Part shown: positions 1 to 9,948 of the stretch, one piece after another
Position numbering within the stretch: position 1 is the first letter of the stretch
Layout of the letters: each line of letters opens with the position of its first letter
Assembly: GCA_905182545.1 (NCBI GenBank)
Contig: CAJJBY010000007.1
Location: 226,001-290,000 of the forward strand
Reading direction: 5' to 3'
Source: an uncultured Candidatus Puniceispirillum sp.
GTDB taxonomy: Bacteria > Pseudomonadota > Alphaproteobacteria > Puniceispirillales > Puniceispirillaceae
DNA length: 64,000 nt
Position numbers and translations under genes: made by a program
Notes under the pieces: model-generated
What the model saw: only the letters and a program-made list of their open reading frames with translations
Told to the model about the DNA's origin: nothing
The model's database searches: none

Positions 1-1
1 C

Positions 2-355
2 AGCGGTGCGGTTGGCCGCCTGCAACAGGCGTTGCAAAAAGCATGGTATGAAGATGCCAATGCGGTGATGATCATCCGGGGTTGCCAAACCTATTTCCGG
101 CAATTAGGCCTTGCCAGTCACGCCATGGCGGCAGGCCAATCAGCGCAAAATGCACTTCGCAGCCTGCGCCCACCACCGCATTTCAAGCTTCAAGACCGGC
201 TTCAAGCGCATCTTCGGCGCTGGCGGCCAGATTTGGCAATGGATGTGGTGAATCGGCTGCAAGATATTGAATTACAATTGAAATCTGGCGGAATTAATGA
301 TCAGCTTTGTACCGCGCAAAGCCTTCTTGGAATTTGCCTTCGCGCCCCGCGCTAG
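2..355 (+). CDS. holA: DNA polymerase III delta subunit, C-terminal part
   Basis: The 3' end of holA; the gene begins before the window and is open from base 2. About 117 residues are visible. HolA opens the beta clamp within the DNA polymerase III clamp loader. The recognisable part is the C-terminal helical collar domain: an LRPPPHF motif around residues 50-56 of the fragment, followed by a helix with W and L positions typical of the family (RRWRPDLAM, then RLQDIELQLKSGG). It ends with TAG at 353-355 and converges with parB, whose stop lies on the other strand at 352-354, so the two 3' ends touch. This neighbour order is usual in alphaproteobacteria. The call rests on C-terminal motifs only. 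Confidence 0.8.
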   Translation, partial: SGAVGRLQQALQKAWYEDANAVMIIRGCQTYFRQLGLASHAMAAGQSAQNALRSLRPPPHFKLQDRLQAHLRRWRPDLAMDVVNRLQDIELQLKSGGINDQLCTAQSLLGICLRAPR

Positions 356-1291
356 CGGATGCCAAGCTGCGCCAGTAAATTGGTCATCTGATCAAGCGAT
401 TGGCAATCAATGGTGACCTTGCCGCGGTCTTTTGCCTCGTTCCAATCAATATGAAACGCCAGCCCCAGCTTTTCCGCTGCCTGTTTTTCAAGCGCTTTGA
501 TATCGGCTGATTTTTCTGGCGGCTTGGATTTTTGACCGGCTTTGCCAGCGGGTTGTTTCGCCAAAGCTTCAGCTTGCCGCGCCGACAGACCCTTTGCCAC
601 AATCATCTTGGCCAAAGCTTCGGCCTGATCATGGCCAATTAATGGCCGCGCTTGTCCCATGGTGATTTTCCGGTCAAGCAACAGGTTTTGAACCGAGGGC
701 GGAAGCAGCAAAAGCCGCAAAAGATTAGCGATATGACTTCGTGATTTTCCAATTATATCAGATAGTTGTTCTTGTGTGTAGCGATTGGTTTCAAGCAATT
801 TTTGATAGCCTTGCGACTCTTCGATCACGCTAAGGTCACTTCGCTGGATATTTTCGATCAGGGCGATTTCATAACATTCAGCATCGGTTAACTCACGAAT
901 GATCGCTGGCACCTGATGGATTTTAGCCAATTGCGCCGCCCGCCAGCGCCGTTCACCAGCGACAAGCTGGTAACGCGATGGCTTGTCGGGAGTTGGCCGC
1001 AGCAAAATCGGCTGGACAATGCCTTTTTGCCGAATTGACGAAGCAAGCTCATCCAGACCAGCCTTATCAAACCGGCGTCGTGGCTGCCAAGGCCCGACAT
1101 TAATCCATTCAATCGGAATGTCCTGAAACCCGGTCGCCGCTGGCGCGCCGGCAGCATCAGATGATGATGCCGGTTGCGCCGGTGGCGGTGGCAATACCGC
1201 TATCACCAAGAAGCGATGACAGGCCACGGCCAAGCCCCCGCGAGGCGGTTTTTTTCGATGATGACGCAGCTGGCGGCGTTTTTGGCGACAT
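352..1291 (-). CDS. parB: Chromosome partitioning protein ParB (frameshifted)
   Basis: ParB binds parS sites and spreads along DNA as a CTP-dependent clamp to segregate the origin region with ParA. The start is the ATG at 1291-1289, which overlaps the parA stop as TAATG. The N-terminus has the classic ParA-contact motif RGLGRGLSSLLGD. The reading frame then shifts at about 1182-1210, after GDSGIA, and resumes as PPPPAQPASSSD followed by the catalytic/CTP domain (QPRRRFD, QKGIVQPILLRP, GERRWRAAQLA), the ENIQRSDL block, the helix-turn-helix (TQEQLSDIIGKSRSHIANLLRLL) and the C-terminal dimer domain. Total span is about 313 codons, normal for ParB. The break lies in the poorly conserved linker and is probably a single-base sequencing error. 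Two perfect parS sites lie nearby, at 2683 and 6291. Confidence 0.93.
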
Positions 1292-2074
1292 TAGGCAGCT
1301 TCCTTTTCTTGCTCGAGCAATTCGGCGGCAAGCGCGATATAGGCCTTTGACCCAGCGCAATTCAGATCATAAATCAAGACAGGCTGGCCAAAGGATGGCG
1401 CCTCAGATATGCGAACATTTCTAGGGATTACAGTATTATAGACAAGATTGCCAAGATGGGTGCGAACATCATTTGCAACCTGTTCAGATAATTTATTCCG
1501 GCCATCATACATGGTCAGAACGATGCCCTGCATCGCCAATTGCCGGTTTAATCCGCCTTGAACCGACGCGATTGTACGCATCAATTGCGACAAGCCTTCA
1601 AGCGCATAAAATTCGCATTGCAAGCGGCACCAGAACGCTATGAGCGGCACAAAGCGCATTCACCGTTAACAGGCCCAATGAGGGCGGGCAATCGATAATG
1701 ATATAATCATAACCCGCCGCAATTGGCTCAAGCGCATCCGCCAAACGGAATTCGCGCCGGTCAATCGTGGTCAGTTCAATTTCGGCAGCTGATAAATCAA
1801 CCACCGCCGCAATAATATCAAGGCCAGCAACATTGCTTTCCTGAATCGCAGCCTTTGCCGTCACTTCACCCGTAACAAGACGATAGCTATTCGCCGCGCG
1901 ATCATCTTCATCAACGCCAAGACCCGTACTGGCATTGCCTTGCGGGTCGAAATCAACAAGCAGAACACGCCGCCCACACGCCGCCAAGGCTGTTGCCAGA
2001 TTCACCGAAGTGGTGGTTTTTCCAACACCACCTTTTTGATTGGCAATTGCAATAATCCGCAATGAAGACGTCAT
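1291..2074 (-). CDS. parA: Chromosome partitioning ATPase ParA (frameshifted)
   Basis: ParA/Soj is a deviant Walker ATPase that moves ParB-parS complexes. The N-terminus carries the signature loop KGGVGKTTTSVNLA at about residues 14-27, then VDFDPQGNASTGLG and the Walker B-like IIIDCPPSLGLLT. The frame breaks at about 1620, where an extra G appears within the sequence for VLVPLQCEFYALEG; the downstream frame supplies QCEFYALEGLSQL, the IPRNVRISEAPSFG motif and the C-terminus. About 261 codons in all, the usual length. Start ATG at 2074. It lies between rsmG upstream and parB downstream on the same strand, and its stop overlaps the parB start. Confidence 0.94.
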
Positions 2075-2130
2075 CTCAGCAAACCTTGCCCATTTGGGAC
2101 TTTAAAAAGCCTGTTATCATTCGCCGCAAA

Positions 2131-2730
2131 TTAGCGCGAATTTTTCAGTTCTAAAACAACGCCAGTTGAGCCAGAAAGGCTTGGATGTGTTGTGGCCACC
2201 ATAGTGGAATAAGATTGCAAATTGGTCAATTCATCTTCGACCGATGCGCCTTTCAAAAACAAACACACACATTCAGGACGAATCTGAGTTTCGATTAAAT
2301 TCAATAATTTAGGAACAGGGGCCAAAGCACGCGCGGTAATCACATCAGGGCGAAGATTGGGCATTGTTTCGATACGCTGATTATGAACCTTGGCTGGCAG
2401 GCCAAGTTCGCGGATGACGGTTGATAAAAACACCGCTTTGCGTTGATCAGACTCGACCAAATCAACCGTCACACCACCCATAATCGCCAGAACAAGCCCT
2501 GGAAAGCCAGCCCCACTGCCAACATCAAGAATATGCCGTGTCTGGGGTGGGTAATAGGCCGCCAATTGCCCCGAATCCAGAATATGACGCTGCCACGCAT
2601 CAGCAAGCGTGCTGTTAGACACAAGATTGATCCGGCGTTGCCATTTTTCTAACAAGGTTAAATAGGCCTGAAATTTATCGATTGTTTCACGTGAAACATT
2701 CAGCAATACGCCAACCTGATCAGGGGTCAC
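2131..2730 (-). CDS. rsmG: 16S rRNA (guanine-N7)-methyltransferase RsmG
   Basis: RsmG (GidB) methylates G527 of 16S rRNA using S-adenosylmethionine. The 199-residue frame is intact and normal in length. The SAM-binding motif DVGSGAGFPG is at about residues 69-78, and VESDQRKAVFL and ITARALAPV follow. It starts with ATG at 2730, four bases from the mnmG stop, and precedes parA, the standard mnmG-rsmG-parA-parB order. Bases 2683-2698 inside the coding sequence are a perfect parS palindrome, read here as NVSRET at residues 11-16. Carrying parS in rsmG is a known habit of alphaproteobacteria. Confidence 0.96.
   Translation of the reverse strand: MTPDQVGVLLNVSRETIDKFQAYLTLLEKWQRRINLVSNSTLADAWQRHILDSGQLAAYYPPQTRHILDVGSGAGFPGLVLAIMGGVTVDLVESDQRKAVFLSTVIRELGLPAKVHNQRIETMPNLRPDVITARALAPVPKLLNLIETQIRPECVCLFLKGASVEDELTNLQSYSTMVATTHPSLSGSTGVVLELKNSR
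2683..2698. promoter_or_regulatory. parS: parS centromere site 1 (inside rsmG)
   Basis: TGTTTCACGTGAAACA, a perfect 16-base palindrome identical to the classical parS consensus bound by ParB. It lies inside rsmG and about 6.9 kb from the candidate origin, in the expected origin-proximal zone. parB and parA are 1-2 kb away. Confidence 0.95.
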
Positions 2731-4620
2731 AATACGGCTCTTGTTTTGGCCTGTTTCTGTTGACGCTTGATATGGCGAAGCACGGCAACAACCGCCGCCG
2801 GTGTCAAACCGGGAAGGCGGTTGGCATGGCCAATCGTTTCTGGCTGAAACCGCCGCAAAATATCTTTTGACTCAGCCGACAGCCCACCAACAGCGGCAAA
2901 ATCAATTTGCGCTGGAATCGTGACGGCTTCATCACGGCGAAGCGCGTCAATATCGGCCTGCTGGCGATCAACATAGCCAGCATAGCGGTAGTCAGCCTCA
3001 AGCTGGCTATGTAACCGCGGCGAAATTGCCTCAAGCGCGGGCCAAAGTGGCAAAATCTCAGCAATGCCAATCGATTCAAGCGTCAATAGATCAGCCGCAC
3101 TGCGCGCTGCGCCATCACGCGGCGATGGTAGACCAGCAGCAGCAACCGCCTTGGCAGGCTGAATGCTTGTCTCAAGCATCGATCGTGCCGTCTGCAAATC
3201 AGCCGATTTTGCCCGCCATGCGGTTTCGCGAACCGACCCAACGCAGCCAATCGCCAAGCCGCGATCGGTCAAACGCTGATCAGCATTATCAGCCCGAAGC
3301 AATAGCCGGTATTCGGCGCGTGAAGTAAACATGCGGTAAGGCTCAGGCGCGCCCTTAGTGATTAAATCATCAACCATTACACCGATGTAAGCATCGGCAC
3401 GATCAAGAACAAACGGCGTGTAATCAGCACCATTGGCAGCAAGCAACGCCGCATTGATACCAGCAACAAGCCCTTGTGCCGCTGCTTCTTCATAGCCGTT
3501 GTGCCATTGATCTGGCCAGCAAGATATAATCCGGGAAGCGCTTTTAACGCCAAAGAGCGACGCAATGCCCGGGATCGACAAAATCATATTCAATTGCATA
3601 CCAAATTGCAAGATTTTCGCCGATTCCAACCCAGGGATTGTGGCAATCATTGCGCTTTGACATCACGCGGAAGGCTTGTCGAGATCCCATTTGGATAAAC
3701 CGTTGGATCATCAAGCCCTTCAGGTTCTAGAAAAATCTGATGCGAGCTTTTATCAGCAAACCGTTCAATCTTATCCTCGATTGACGGGCAATAGCGTGGC
3801 CCAGTTCCCGAAATCTGGCCCTATAAACCGCCGATAAATGGATCGATTCGGCAATAATCCGGTGGGTTTCAGCCGTTGTGCGCGTAATGCCACATGAAAT
3901 TTGCGGAACGGTAATTTTATCGGTCAGGGTCGAAAAGGGGATTGGCGGATCATCAGCTGGCTGCATGTCAAGGCTTGCCCAGTCGATGCTTGTGCCATCA
4001 AGCCGTGCTGGCGTGCCAGTTTTCAACCTTCCAAGCGGCAAATCAAGCGCGGCAAGCCGTGCCGCTAATTGGTTTGATGGCGCTTCACCAACCCGGCCTG
4101 CCGGCGTACGCTCGCTGCCAAGATGAATCAAGCCACCCAAAAACGTGCCAGTGGTCAAAACAACAGCGCCACAGTGAAATTCGCGGCCATCCTCGGTTAT
4201 GATGCCAGTTGCCTTGCGATCTTCACCCGAACCCGTTACCGAAATATCACCAACAGCAGCTTCGATAATCTGAATATTCGGCGTTTCAGCCAGCAAATCC
4301 TGAATCGCCATGCGATAAAGCTTGCGGTCAGCTTGCGCGCGGGGGCCATGAACCGCTGGCCCGCGTGACTTATTCAACATTCTGAACTGGATACCGGCGC
4401 GATCAATGGCACGACCCATAATGCCGTCAAGCGCATCAATCTCACGAACAAGATGACCTTTGCCAAGCCCACCAATCGCCGGATTGCATGACATTTCGCC
4501 AATCCGGTCAGCCCGCATGGTGATCAGCGCAACCGACGCGCCCATCCGCGCCGCAGCTGCCGCTGCTTCACAGCCAGCATGGCCACCGCCAACAACAATG
4601 ACATCGAACGTGATTGTCAT
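2727..4620 (-). CDS. mnmG: tRNA uridine 5-carboxymethylaminomethyl modification enzyme MnmG (several frameshifts)
   Basis: MnmG (GidA) is the FAD enzyme that, with MnmE, installs the cmnm5 group at U34 of tRNAs. The start is ATG 4620. The N-terminal FAD fold is clear ([21 protein letters not shown]), as is the family signature [19 protein letters not shown]. The frame is broken about four times. At ~3822 one G is missing from a run, after SAVYRG; at ~3660 a base is missing in [13 protein letters not shown]; further breaks near 3600 and 3495 leave the [20 protein letters not shown] block in a third frame. After these the C-terminal part reads normally ([34 protein letters not shown]). Total span of about 631 codons equals the family length, so nothing large is lost. 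It is adjacent to rsmG and to mnmE, which is upstream on the same strand. Sequencing error is more likely than decay. Confidence 0.92.
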
Positions 4621-4676
4621 GCTTTGCCCATTTTCAAAAGGATTGCCTCATAAAAGCTGTTATGCCGCGTTTTTGC

Positions 4677-6022
4677 CTATTTTCCAATACAAAAGGCCGA
4701 AAAGATGCTTCCCAAAAGTTCTTCAACATCAATTTCGCCAGTAATCCGGCCAAGCGCCACTGCCGCAACGCGGAAATCTTCAGCCGCCATTTCAGGCGCA
4801 TGCTGGAAATCATGACCCAGCGCGCGGCCCAAAGCATCATGCGCTTCCTGCATGGCGTGGCGGTGTCGTTGACGGGTGATAATCACACTTGCATCAGCAT
4901 GGTTTAACGGCACCAGCAATTTGGCCAATTTTTCCATCAATCTTTCGATATCAGCAGGCGCTTTCGCCGATATCGACATCATTTGACCAGATGCCGCGTC
5001 ATTTGCTGCTGATAAACCCTGATCAGCCTTATTGAGAATATAGAATTTTGGCTGGCTGGTCAGCTGATCAATCTTGTCGCGTGCCGCTGGCCAAGCTGGG
5101 TCACTGCCATCCAAGATCACCAAAACCAGATTGGCAAATCCGGCGGCCTCGACCGATCGCCGGATGCCTTCAGCCTCGATTTTGCCGCTTTCATCACGAA
5201 TACCAGCCGTGTCCAAGATCGTCGCAGGAACGCCGCCTAGATCAAGCCGGATCTGGATAATATCGCGCGTTGTGCCAGCTTCATCTGAAACAATCGCCGC
5301 CGAACGTCCAGCCAAAGCGTTTAAAATCGTTGATTTTCCAGCATTTACTGGCCCAATCAAGGCAATGGTCACGCCATCACGAACCAATTCCCCCGCACCA
5401 CCATCATCAAGGTGACTTGCCAAAGCCGACTGCAAATCACCGGTACTTGTTCGCAAAGCACCTTCGACCGAAGCTGGCAAATCCTCATCAGCAAAATCAA
5501 TCAAGGCTTCGAGCTGGGCAGCGATGCCACCAATTCACCGCGCCATGCCATCACTGGCGCGCGCAATGCCCCATCGATCTGCGCCCAAGCCTGATGCAAT
5601 TGGGTTGCGGTTTCCGCCTCGATCAGATCGGCAAGCCCTTCAACGCCGGATAAATCCATTTTCCCATTCATAAAGCTGCGGCGGGTAAATTCGCCCGGCT
5701 GCGCCATTGAAAAGCCATCTTCGGCGCCAAGGCGCGCCAATAACACATCAATAACGGCGCGGCTGCCATGACAATGGATTTCACAAACATCTTCGCCAGT
5801 GCTTGAAAATGGCGCTTTCATAAAAAGCAGAATCACCTGATCGATCACCCGTTGATCCAGAACCAGCCGCGCCACCGAAAATTGCCCAGCCGACGGACAG
5901 GCCGCGCCAAATAACGCTGGTGCATCGCCGGCCAAAGGACCACTGATCCGGATCACCGCAATGGCTGACCGGCCAGGTGGGGTCGCAATGGCAAAAATCG
6001 TTTTATATCCGGCTTGGCTCAT
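4677..6022 (-). CDS. mnmE: tRNA modification GTPase MnmE (frameshifted)
   Basis: MnmE (TrmE) is the GTPase partner of MnmG in tRNA wobble-uridine modification. The start chosen is ATG 6022 (MSQAGYKTIFAIATPPG), matching the family N-terminus better than more upstream methionines. The N-terminal folate-binding domain includes HCHGSRAVIDVLL and PGEFTRRSFMNGKMDL. The frame shifts at about 5515, where one base is missing after LVASL, and continues with the G domain: GPVNAGKST (G1), GTTRD (G2), DTAG (G3), NKAD (G4). It ends with the invariant FCIGK, whose Cys is needed for modification. About 449 codons, the normal length. Confidence 0.94.
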
Positions 6023-6141
6023 AATCTTTTCAATAATTCCATTCTCTGATAGGGTTTTCCTAAGCGAAAGACAGCCGACAACAAGTCTCTTTTTCATGTC
6101 CGTTACTGGCGGTTGTCTCAACAGTAACCAAAGGAGAGATT

Positions 6142-6720
6142 ATGCCCCAAATCACTGGACATCTTGAGACGCTTTATTTCACTAGCTTTAAAACTGATTT
6201 TGGCTGGATTCGGCCCATTAGCAACGGCCAAAGCCTGATCCGGCTTGATTGGAACCAAACTGGTTGGGACGACAGCGATCATCCGGACAATGTTTCACGT
6301 GAAACAAAAAGCCAGCTTGAAGCTTTTTTCGCCGGCCACCTTCACCAATTTAACCTTCCGCTTGCTCCCGCTGGCAAAAGTGCCACTGGCAAAAAATGGC
6401 TTGAGGTGATGGCACAAATTCCCTATGGAACCGTAATGACCTATGGCGAATTTGCCGCTTTGGCGGGAAACCCAAAGGCAGCACGCGCTGCCGGTTCAGC
6501 CTGTGCCAGCAATCCAATCCCAATTATCTATCCTTGTCACCGCGTTGTTCGCGCTGATGGCAGTCTTGGAAATTATGGTGGGGGAAGTGACCATCACCCA
6601 ACCCATCCAGATAATCTGGCGCGCAAAGGTGATTTATTGAGATTAGAGGCGAATAGTGCCGCGAACGCCAGCTTAGGACTAGCTGTTCATATGATCAAAG
6701 AATTCATCGTTACTCTTTGA
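6142..6720 (+). CDS. ogt: Methylated-DNA--protein-cysteine methyltransferase
   Basis: Suicide DNA-repair protein that transfers the alkyl group from O6-alkylguanine to its own cysteine. The active-site motif YPCHRVV is at about residues 133-139, with the DNA-binding helix region [21 protein letters not shown] and the closing GSLGNYGGG loop. 192 residues, a normal length. ATG 6142 has a good ribosome site (aggaga) 4-9 bases upstream. It is the only plus-strand gene in an otherwise minus-strand block; it diverges from mnmE and its last 42 bases overlap the 3' end of rho. Bases 6291-6306 are a perfect parS read as NVSRET, in the variable N-terminal domain. Confidence 0.93.
   Translation: MPQITGHLETLYFTSFKTDFGWIRPISNGQSLIRLDWNQTGWDDSDHPDNVSRETKSQLEAFFAGHLHQFNLPLAPAGKSATGKKWLEVMAQIPYGTVMTYGEFAALAGNPKAARAAGSACASNPIPIIYPCHRVVRADGSLGNYGGGSDHHPTHPDNLARKGDLLRLEANSAANASLGLAVHMIKEFIVTL
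6291..6306. promoter_or_regulatory. parS: parS centromere site 2 (inside ogt)
   Basis: TGTTTCACGTGAAACA, identical to the site at 2683. It lies in the N-terminal coding region of ogt, about 3.4 kb from the candidate origin, in the same reading phase (NVSRET) as the rsmG copy. Two exact 16-base matches 3.6 kb apart are very unlikely by chance. Confidence 0.95.
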
Positions 6721-7938
6721 ATTCTTTAGCTTATCAACAAGAAATTCCATCGCGTCAACTGGCCCCATCTGCATCAGAATACGGCGAAGCACCCACATTT
6801 TCGCAAGCGTTCCCTTATCGACAAGAAGCTCTTCTTTGCGTGTTCCCGACTTGGTGATATCAATCGCTGGGAAGGTGCGCTTGTCAGACAGCTTGCGATC
6901 AAGAATCACCTCGCTATTACCGGTACCCTTGAATTCTTCAAAGATCACTTCATCCATCCGTGATCCAGTTTCGATCAAGGCAGTAGCAATGATTGTCAAA
7001 GACCCGCCTTCTTCAATATTCCGCGCGGCACCAAAAAAGCGTTTTGGCCGCTGCAATGCGTTTGCATCAACACCACCCGTTAGAACCTTACCCGATGATG
7101 GCACAACCGTGTTGTAGGCGCGCGCCAAACGGGTAATTGAATCAAGCAAAATCACCACATCACGCTTATGTTCGACAAGACGTTTTGCTTTTTCAATAAC
7201 CATTTCAGTGACTTGCACATGTCGGGATGCTGGCTCGTCAAAGGTTGACGAAATCACCTCACCGCGAACCGAACGCTGCATATCGGTTACTTCTTCTGGC
7301 CGTTCATCAATCAATAGAACGATCAGATAGACTTCGGGATGATTTTCAGAAATCGCATGCGCGATGCTTTGAAGCATCATTGTTTTACCGGTACGCGGCG
7401 GCGCAACGATCAAACCACGCTGGCCTTTGCCCATTGGCGAGATCAAATCAATCACGCGTGGGGTATTGTCTTTTTTATCCGGATTAAACGGTAATTCGAG
7501 GGTTAATTTCTCTTCAGGGTAAAGCGGCGTCAGATTATCGAAATTAATCCGGTGGCGAACCGCATTTGGCTCTTCAAAATTGATTGTTTCAACTTTTAAC
7601 AGGGCAAAATAGCGCTCACCATCTTTGGGTGCGCGAATTTCGCCTTCAACCGTGTCACCAGTGCGAAGGCTGAACCGGCGTACCTGACTTGGCGAGACAT
7701 AAATATCATCAGGGCCGGGCAAATAGTTTGATTCAGGCGCGCGTAAAAACCCAAAACCATCTGACAGAACCTCAAGAACGCCGCTGCCATAGATTGCAAC
7801 TTCATTATCGGCAAGCTGCTTCAAAATCGCAAACATCATATCCTGTTTGCGAAGCGTACTGGCATTTTCGATTTCCAATTCTTCAGCATAGGCCAAAAGA
7901 TCGGCTGGAGACTTCGCTTTGAGTTCCTGTAAATGCAT
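6679..7938 (-). CDS. rho: Transcription termination factor Rho
   Basis: Hexameric RNA-dependent ATPase that terminates transcription. The start is placed at ATG 7938 ([20 protein letters not shown]), giving 419 residues, the size of the E. coli protein; more upstream methionines give an implausible leader. The cold-shock-like RNA domain ([16 protein letters not shown]) is near residues 50-65. Walker A is APPRTGKT near residue 180, Walker [17 protein letters not shown], and the Q- and R-loops follow ([21 protein letters not shown]). No frameshift. Convergent with ogt, with overlapping 3' ends. Confidence 0.97.
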   Translation of the reverse strand: MHLQELKAKSPADLLAYAEELEIENASTLRKQDMMFAILKQLADNEVAIYGSGVLEVLSDGFGFLRAPESNYLPGPDDIYVSPSQVRRFSLRTGDTVEGEIRAPKDGERYFALLKVETINFEEPNAVRHRINFDNLTPLYPEEKLTLELPFNPDKKDNTPRVIDLISPMGKGQRGLIVAPPRTGKTMMLQSIAHAISENHPEVYLIVLLIDERPEEVTDMQRSVRGEVISSTFDEPASRHVQVTEMVIEKAKRLVEHKRDVVILLDSITRLARAYNTVVPSSGKVLTGGVDANALQRPKRFFGAARNIEEGGSLTIIATALIETGSRMDEVIFEEFKGTGNSEVILDRKLSDKRTFPAIDITKSGTRKEELLVDKGTLAKMWVLRRILMQMGPVDAMEFLVDKLKNSKSNDEFFDHMNS

Positions 7939-8085
7939 GATTTTACTCTGAAGGGGAAAATAAGCTGACAAAAAACGCGATGGGTACGCAGCAGATGTTG
8001 TCATCTTGGGGGTGTTAACCAGAAAAGTCAATAAAGCTGGATTGTGAAACTCTTACTGATATTGAATTCACGTCTTTTGTCACAT

Positions 8086-8514
8086 TCAGATTGGTTTGGC
8101 AACAGCCATAACAACAATAATAATCATTAAAACGGTCGGTACCTCATTCCAAATCCGATAGGCTTTTGAAGATAGAGGCTTTTCATCATTTTCCAATAAA
8201 CGCCGCATCTTAGAAAATTTCCCATGAACGCCAGCCATTAAAAACACCGCGGCAAATTTTACATGGAACCAAGGCTCACTGAATAATTCAGGATTCAACG
8301 CCAACATCCAAAGACCAAAAATAAAACTAGCAATCATCGCTGGCGTCATAATCGCTTTTAACAACCGGCGTTCCATTACTTTGAAAGTTTCAGCTTGAAC
8401 TGATCCGGTTGGCGCATCAGCATGATACACAAACAATCTTGGCAAATATAACAATCCAACCATCCATGAAATGACTGAAATGATATGAAGCGATTTAATA
8501 ATTTCATAGCTCAT
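8086..8514 (-). CDS. hemJ: Protoporphyrinogen IX oxidase HemJ
   Basis: A 142-residue integral membrane protein of the HemJ/UPF0093 family, which oxidises protoporphyrinogen IX in haem synthesis in bacteria lacking HemG/HemY. Visible: N-terminal SLHIISVISWMVGLLYLPRLFVYH with the conserved His residues, four hydrophobic segments, and MRRLLENDEKPLSSKAYRIWNEVP near the C-terminus. It starts nine bases after the hemE stop on the same strand, so the two haem genes are probably co-transcribed away from the origin. Confidence 0.92.
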   Translation of the reverse strand: MSYEIIKSLHIISVISWMVGLLYLPRLFVYHADAPTGSVQAETFKVMERRLLKAIMTPAMIASFIFGLWMLALNPELFSEPWFHVKFAAVFLMAGVHGKFSKMRRLLENDEKPLSSKAYRIWNEVPTVLMIIIVVMAVAKPI

Positions 8515-8523
8515 GGATCTGTC

Positions 8524-9549
8524 CTACCGGTTGCGAATATGATCAATCATTTTCTGTACATTTTCCACCGGCGTTGGTGGGGTAATGCCGTGTCCAAGAT
8601 TGAAGATATGAGGGCGATCGTGGAACGCGTCAAGGATATGATCAATATCCCGAAACATTTCGGTGCCGGCATTCAGCAAGCTTAATGGGTCAAGATTACC
8701 TTGTACTGGCATTTTTGCTGGTAAATTTTGTCCAGCCCATACCGGATCAACCCCATGGTCAAGACCAATCGCGTCAACGCCACTTTCAGCTGCATAACGA
8801 ATCAAACCTTCACCAATACCCTTTGGAAAGCCAATAATTGGCTGGTTATGTCCGTTTTTGCGAACCCCTTCAACGATGGCGCAAGCGGGTTTATTACAAG
8901 CCAATCACGCTGCGCTGCTGGCACTGCACTTGCCCAGCTGTCAAAAAGCATCAATGCTTGCGCACCTGATTGTGCTTGAAGCGATAAAAACGAAATCGTT
9001 GCATCAATCAGAATATCTAATAAACCATCCAAAGCTTTTGCATTTTGCCACGCCCATTGCCGTGCTTTGGAAAAATCACGCGATGTACCACCTTCGGCCA
9101 TATAGGTAATCAAAGTCCAAGGCGCACCAGCAAATCCAATTAATGTTGTTTCAGGCGGCAAGCAGGTCGGGTTAAAGTCAATGCTTGTCCAACAGGTGCT
9201 AATTTCTGGCTTAAACCATTAAGACAAGAAGCATCAATATCATCAGGCTGTTCCATTGCATCAAGCAAGGGCCCAATACCAGTTTTAAACCTTACATTGC
9301 GGTTCATCGCCCACGGTATCATCAGAATATCTGAAAATATAATCGCTGCATCGAACCCATAACGAGCAATGGGTTGCAAGGTGACAGCTGATGCTTGTTC
9401 AGGATTAAGACAAAAGAAATAAAATCTTTCTGGCTTGCGCGTATCTTTCGATATTCTTCGAGATAGCGGCCAGCTTGACGCATCATCCAGATTGGTGTTG
9501 TGCGTGATTTTACGCCTTGGAGGGTTGAAAGGAATAACTGGTCTGGCAT
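8524..9549 (-). CDS. hemE: Uroporphyrinogen decarboxylase HemE (three frameshifts)
   Basis: HemE decarboxylates uroporphyrinogen III to coproporphyrinogen III. The N-terminus has [20 protein letters not shown] with the conserved active-site loop. Frames change at about 9418 (after KDFISF), about 9155-9165 (ALTLTRPAC to [15 protein letters not shown]) and about 8885-8905 (DWLVIN to [10 protein letters not shown]). The joined product contains [50 protein letters not shown] and [12 protein letters not shown], all family hallmarks. The span is 1026 bases (342 codons), so the three shifts cancel and length is normal. ATG 9549 is chosen because of an upstream agagaa; ATG 9564 is possible. First leftward gene from the candidate origin. 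Confidence 0.92.
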
Positions 9550-9637
9550 TCTGTTCTCTAACATATATATATATTAAAAAAAGGTTGTTGTTTTAGTAGT
9601 ACCTGTGTGTAACCACATCTTTACTGTTATTCAAATG

Positions 9638-9646
9638 TTATCCAGA
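9638..9646 (+). promoter_or_regulatory. DnaA box
   Basis: TTATCCAGA, 8 of 9 matches to TTATCCACA, inside the candidate oriC. Confidence 0.6.
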
Positions 9647-9700
9647 GCTTTATCTAATCATATTGTGTTTTTCTGCTCATTCTTTCAATGGTTTGGTTGT

Positions 9701-9709
9701 TTATCCACG
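9701..9709 (+). promoter_or_regulatory. DnaA box
   Basis: TTATCCACG, 8 of 9 matches to the consensus. It forms an inverted pair with GATAA at 9711-9715. Confidence 0.7.
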
Positions 9710-9764
9710 CGATAACCAAGTAAGGCGGGTTAACTTATCCCAATGTGTATGAAAGCTGTGAAAT

Positions 9765-9773
9765 TGTGTATAA
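9765..9773 (-). promoter_or_regulatory. DnaA box
   Basis: Plus strand TGTGTATAA, which on the minus strand reads TTATACACA, an 8 of 9 match and a commonly accepted variant of the DnaA box. Confidence 0.7.
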
Positions 9774-9948
9774 CCGGCAATAGTTGGTCGTTTTTGAAAA
9801 ATAATCCCCAATGCGGCAAGAATTACGCACAGCCTTATCAGCTGGTTTGATCGTCAAAATATCATCTTCTATGATAGCAAGATTATTAGCCTTATGGCGA
9901 TGTAAATTGATGACAAATTGGTGATTTCTAGCTACATCTTGTTAGGCG

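Larger units (their letters stand above)
9565..9948. other. oriC: Candidate chromosomal replication origin (oriC)
   Basis: A 384-base gap without a gene, between leftward hemE and rightward ppsR. It begins with an AT-rich stretch (alternating TA then an A-run, roughly 9559-9600, a candidate unwinding element). It holds several DnaA-box-like 9-mers: TTATCCAGA 9638-9646, TTATCCACG 9701-9709 and TTATACACA on the minus strand at 9765-9773, with weaker ones at 9604-9612 and 9735-9743. TTATC-CACGC-GATAA at 9701-9715 is an inverted repeat of two half boxes. An origin beside hemE is known in Caulobacter and Rickettsia. Gene orientation switches here, and two parS sites lie within 7 kb. I did not find a TTAA-N7-TTAA CtrA site. 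Confidence 0.8.

Noticed and set aside
2100-2160. Possible hairpin plus T-run at the rsmG/parA junction
   Set aside because: Arms of only six bases with an 11-base loop, partly inside the rsmG stop; too weak for a terminator.
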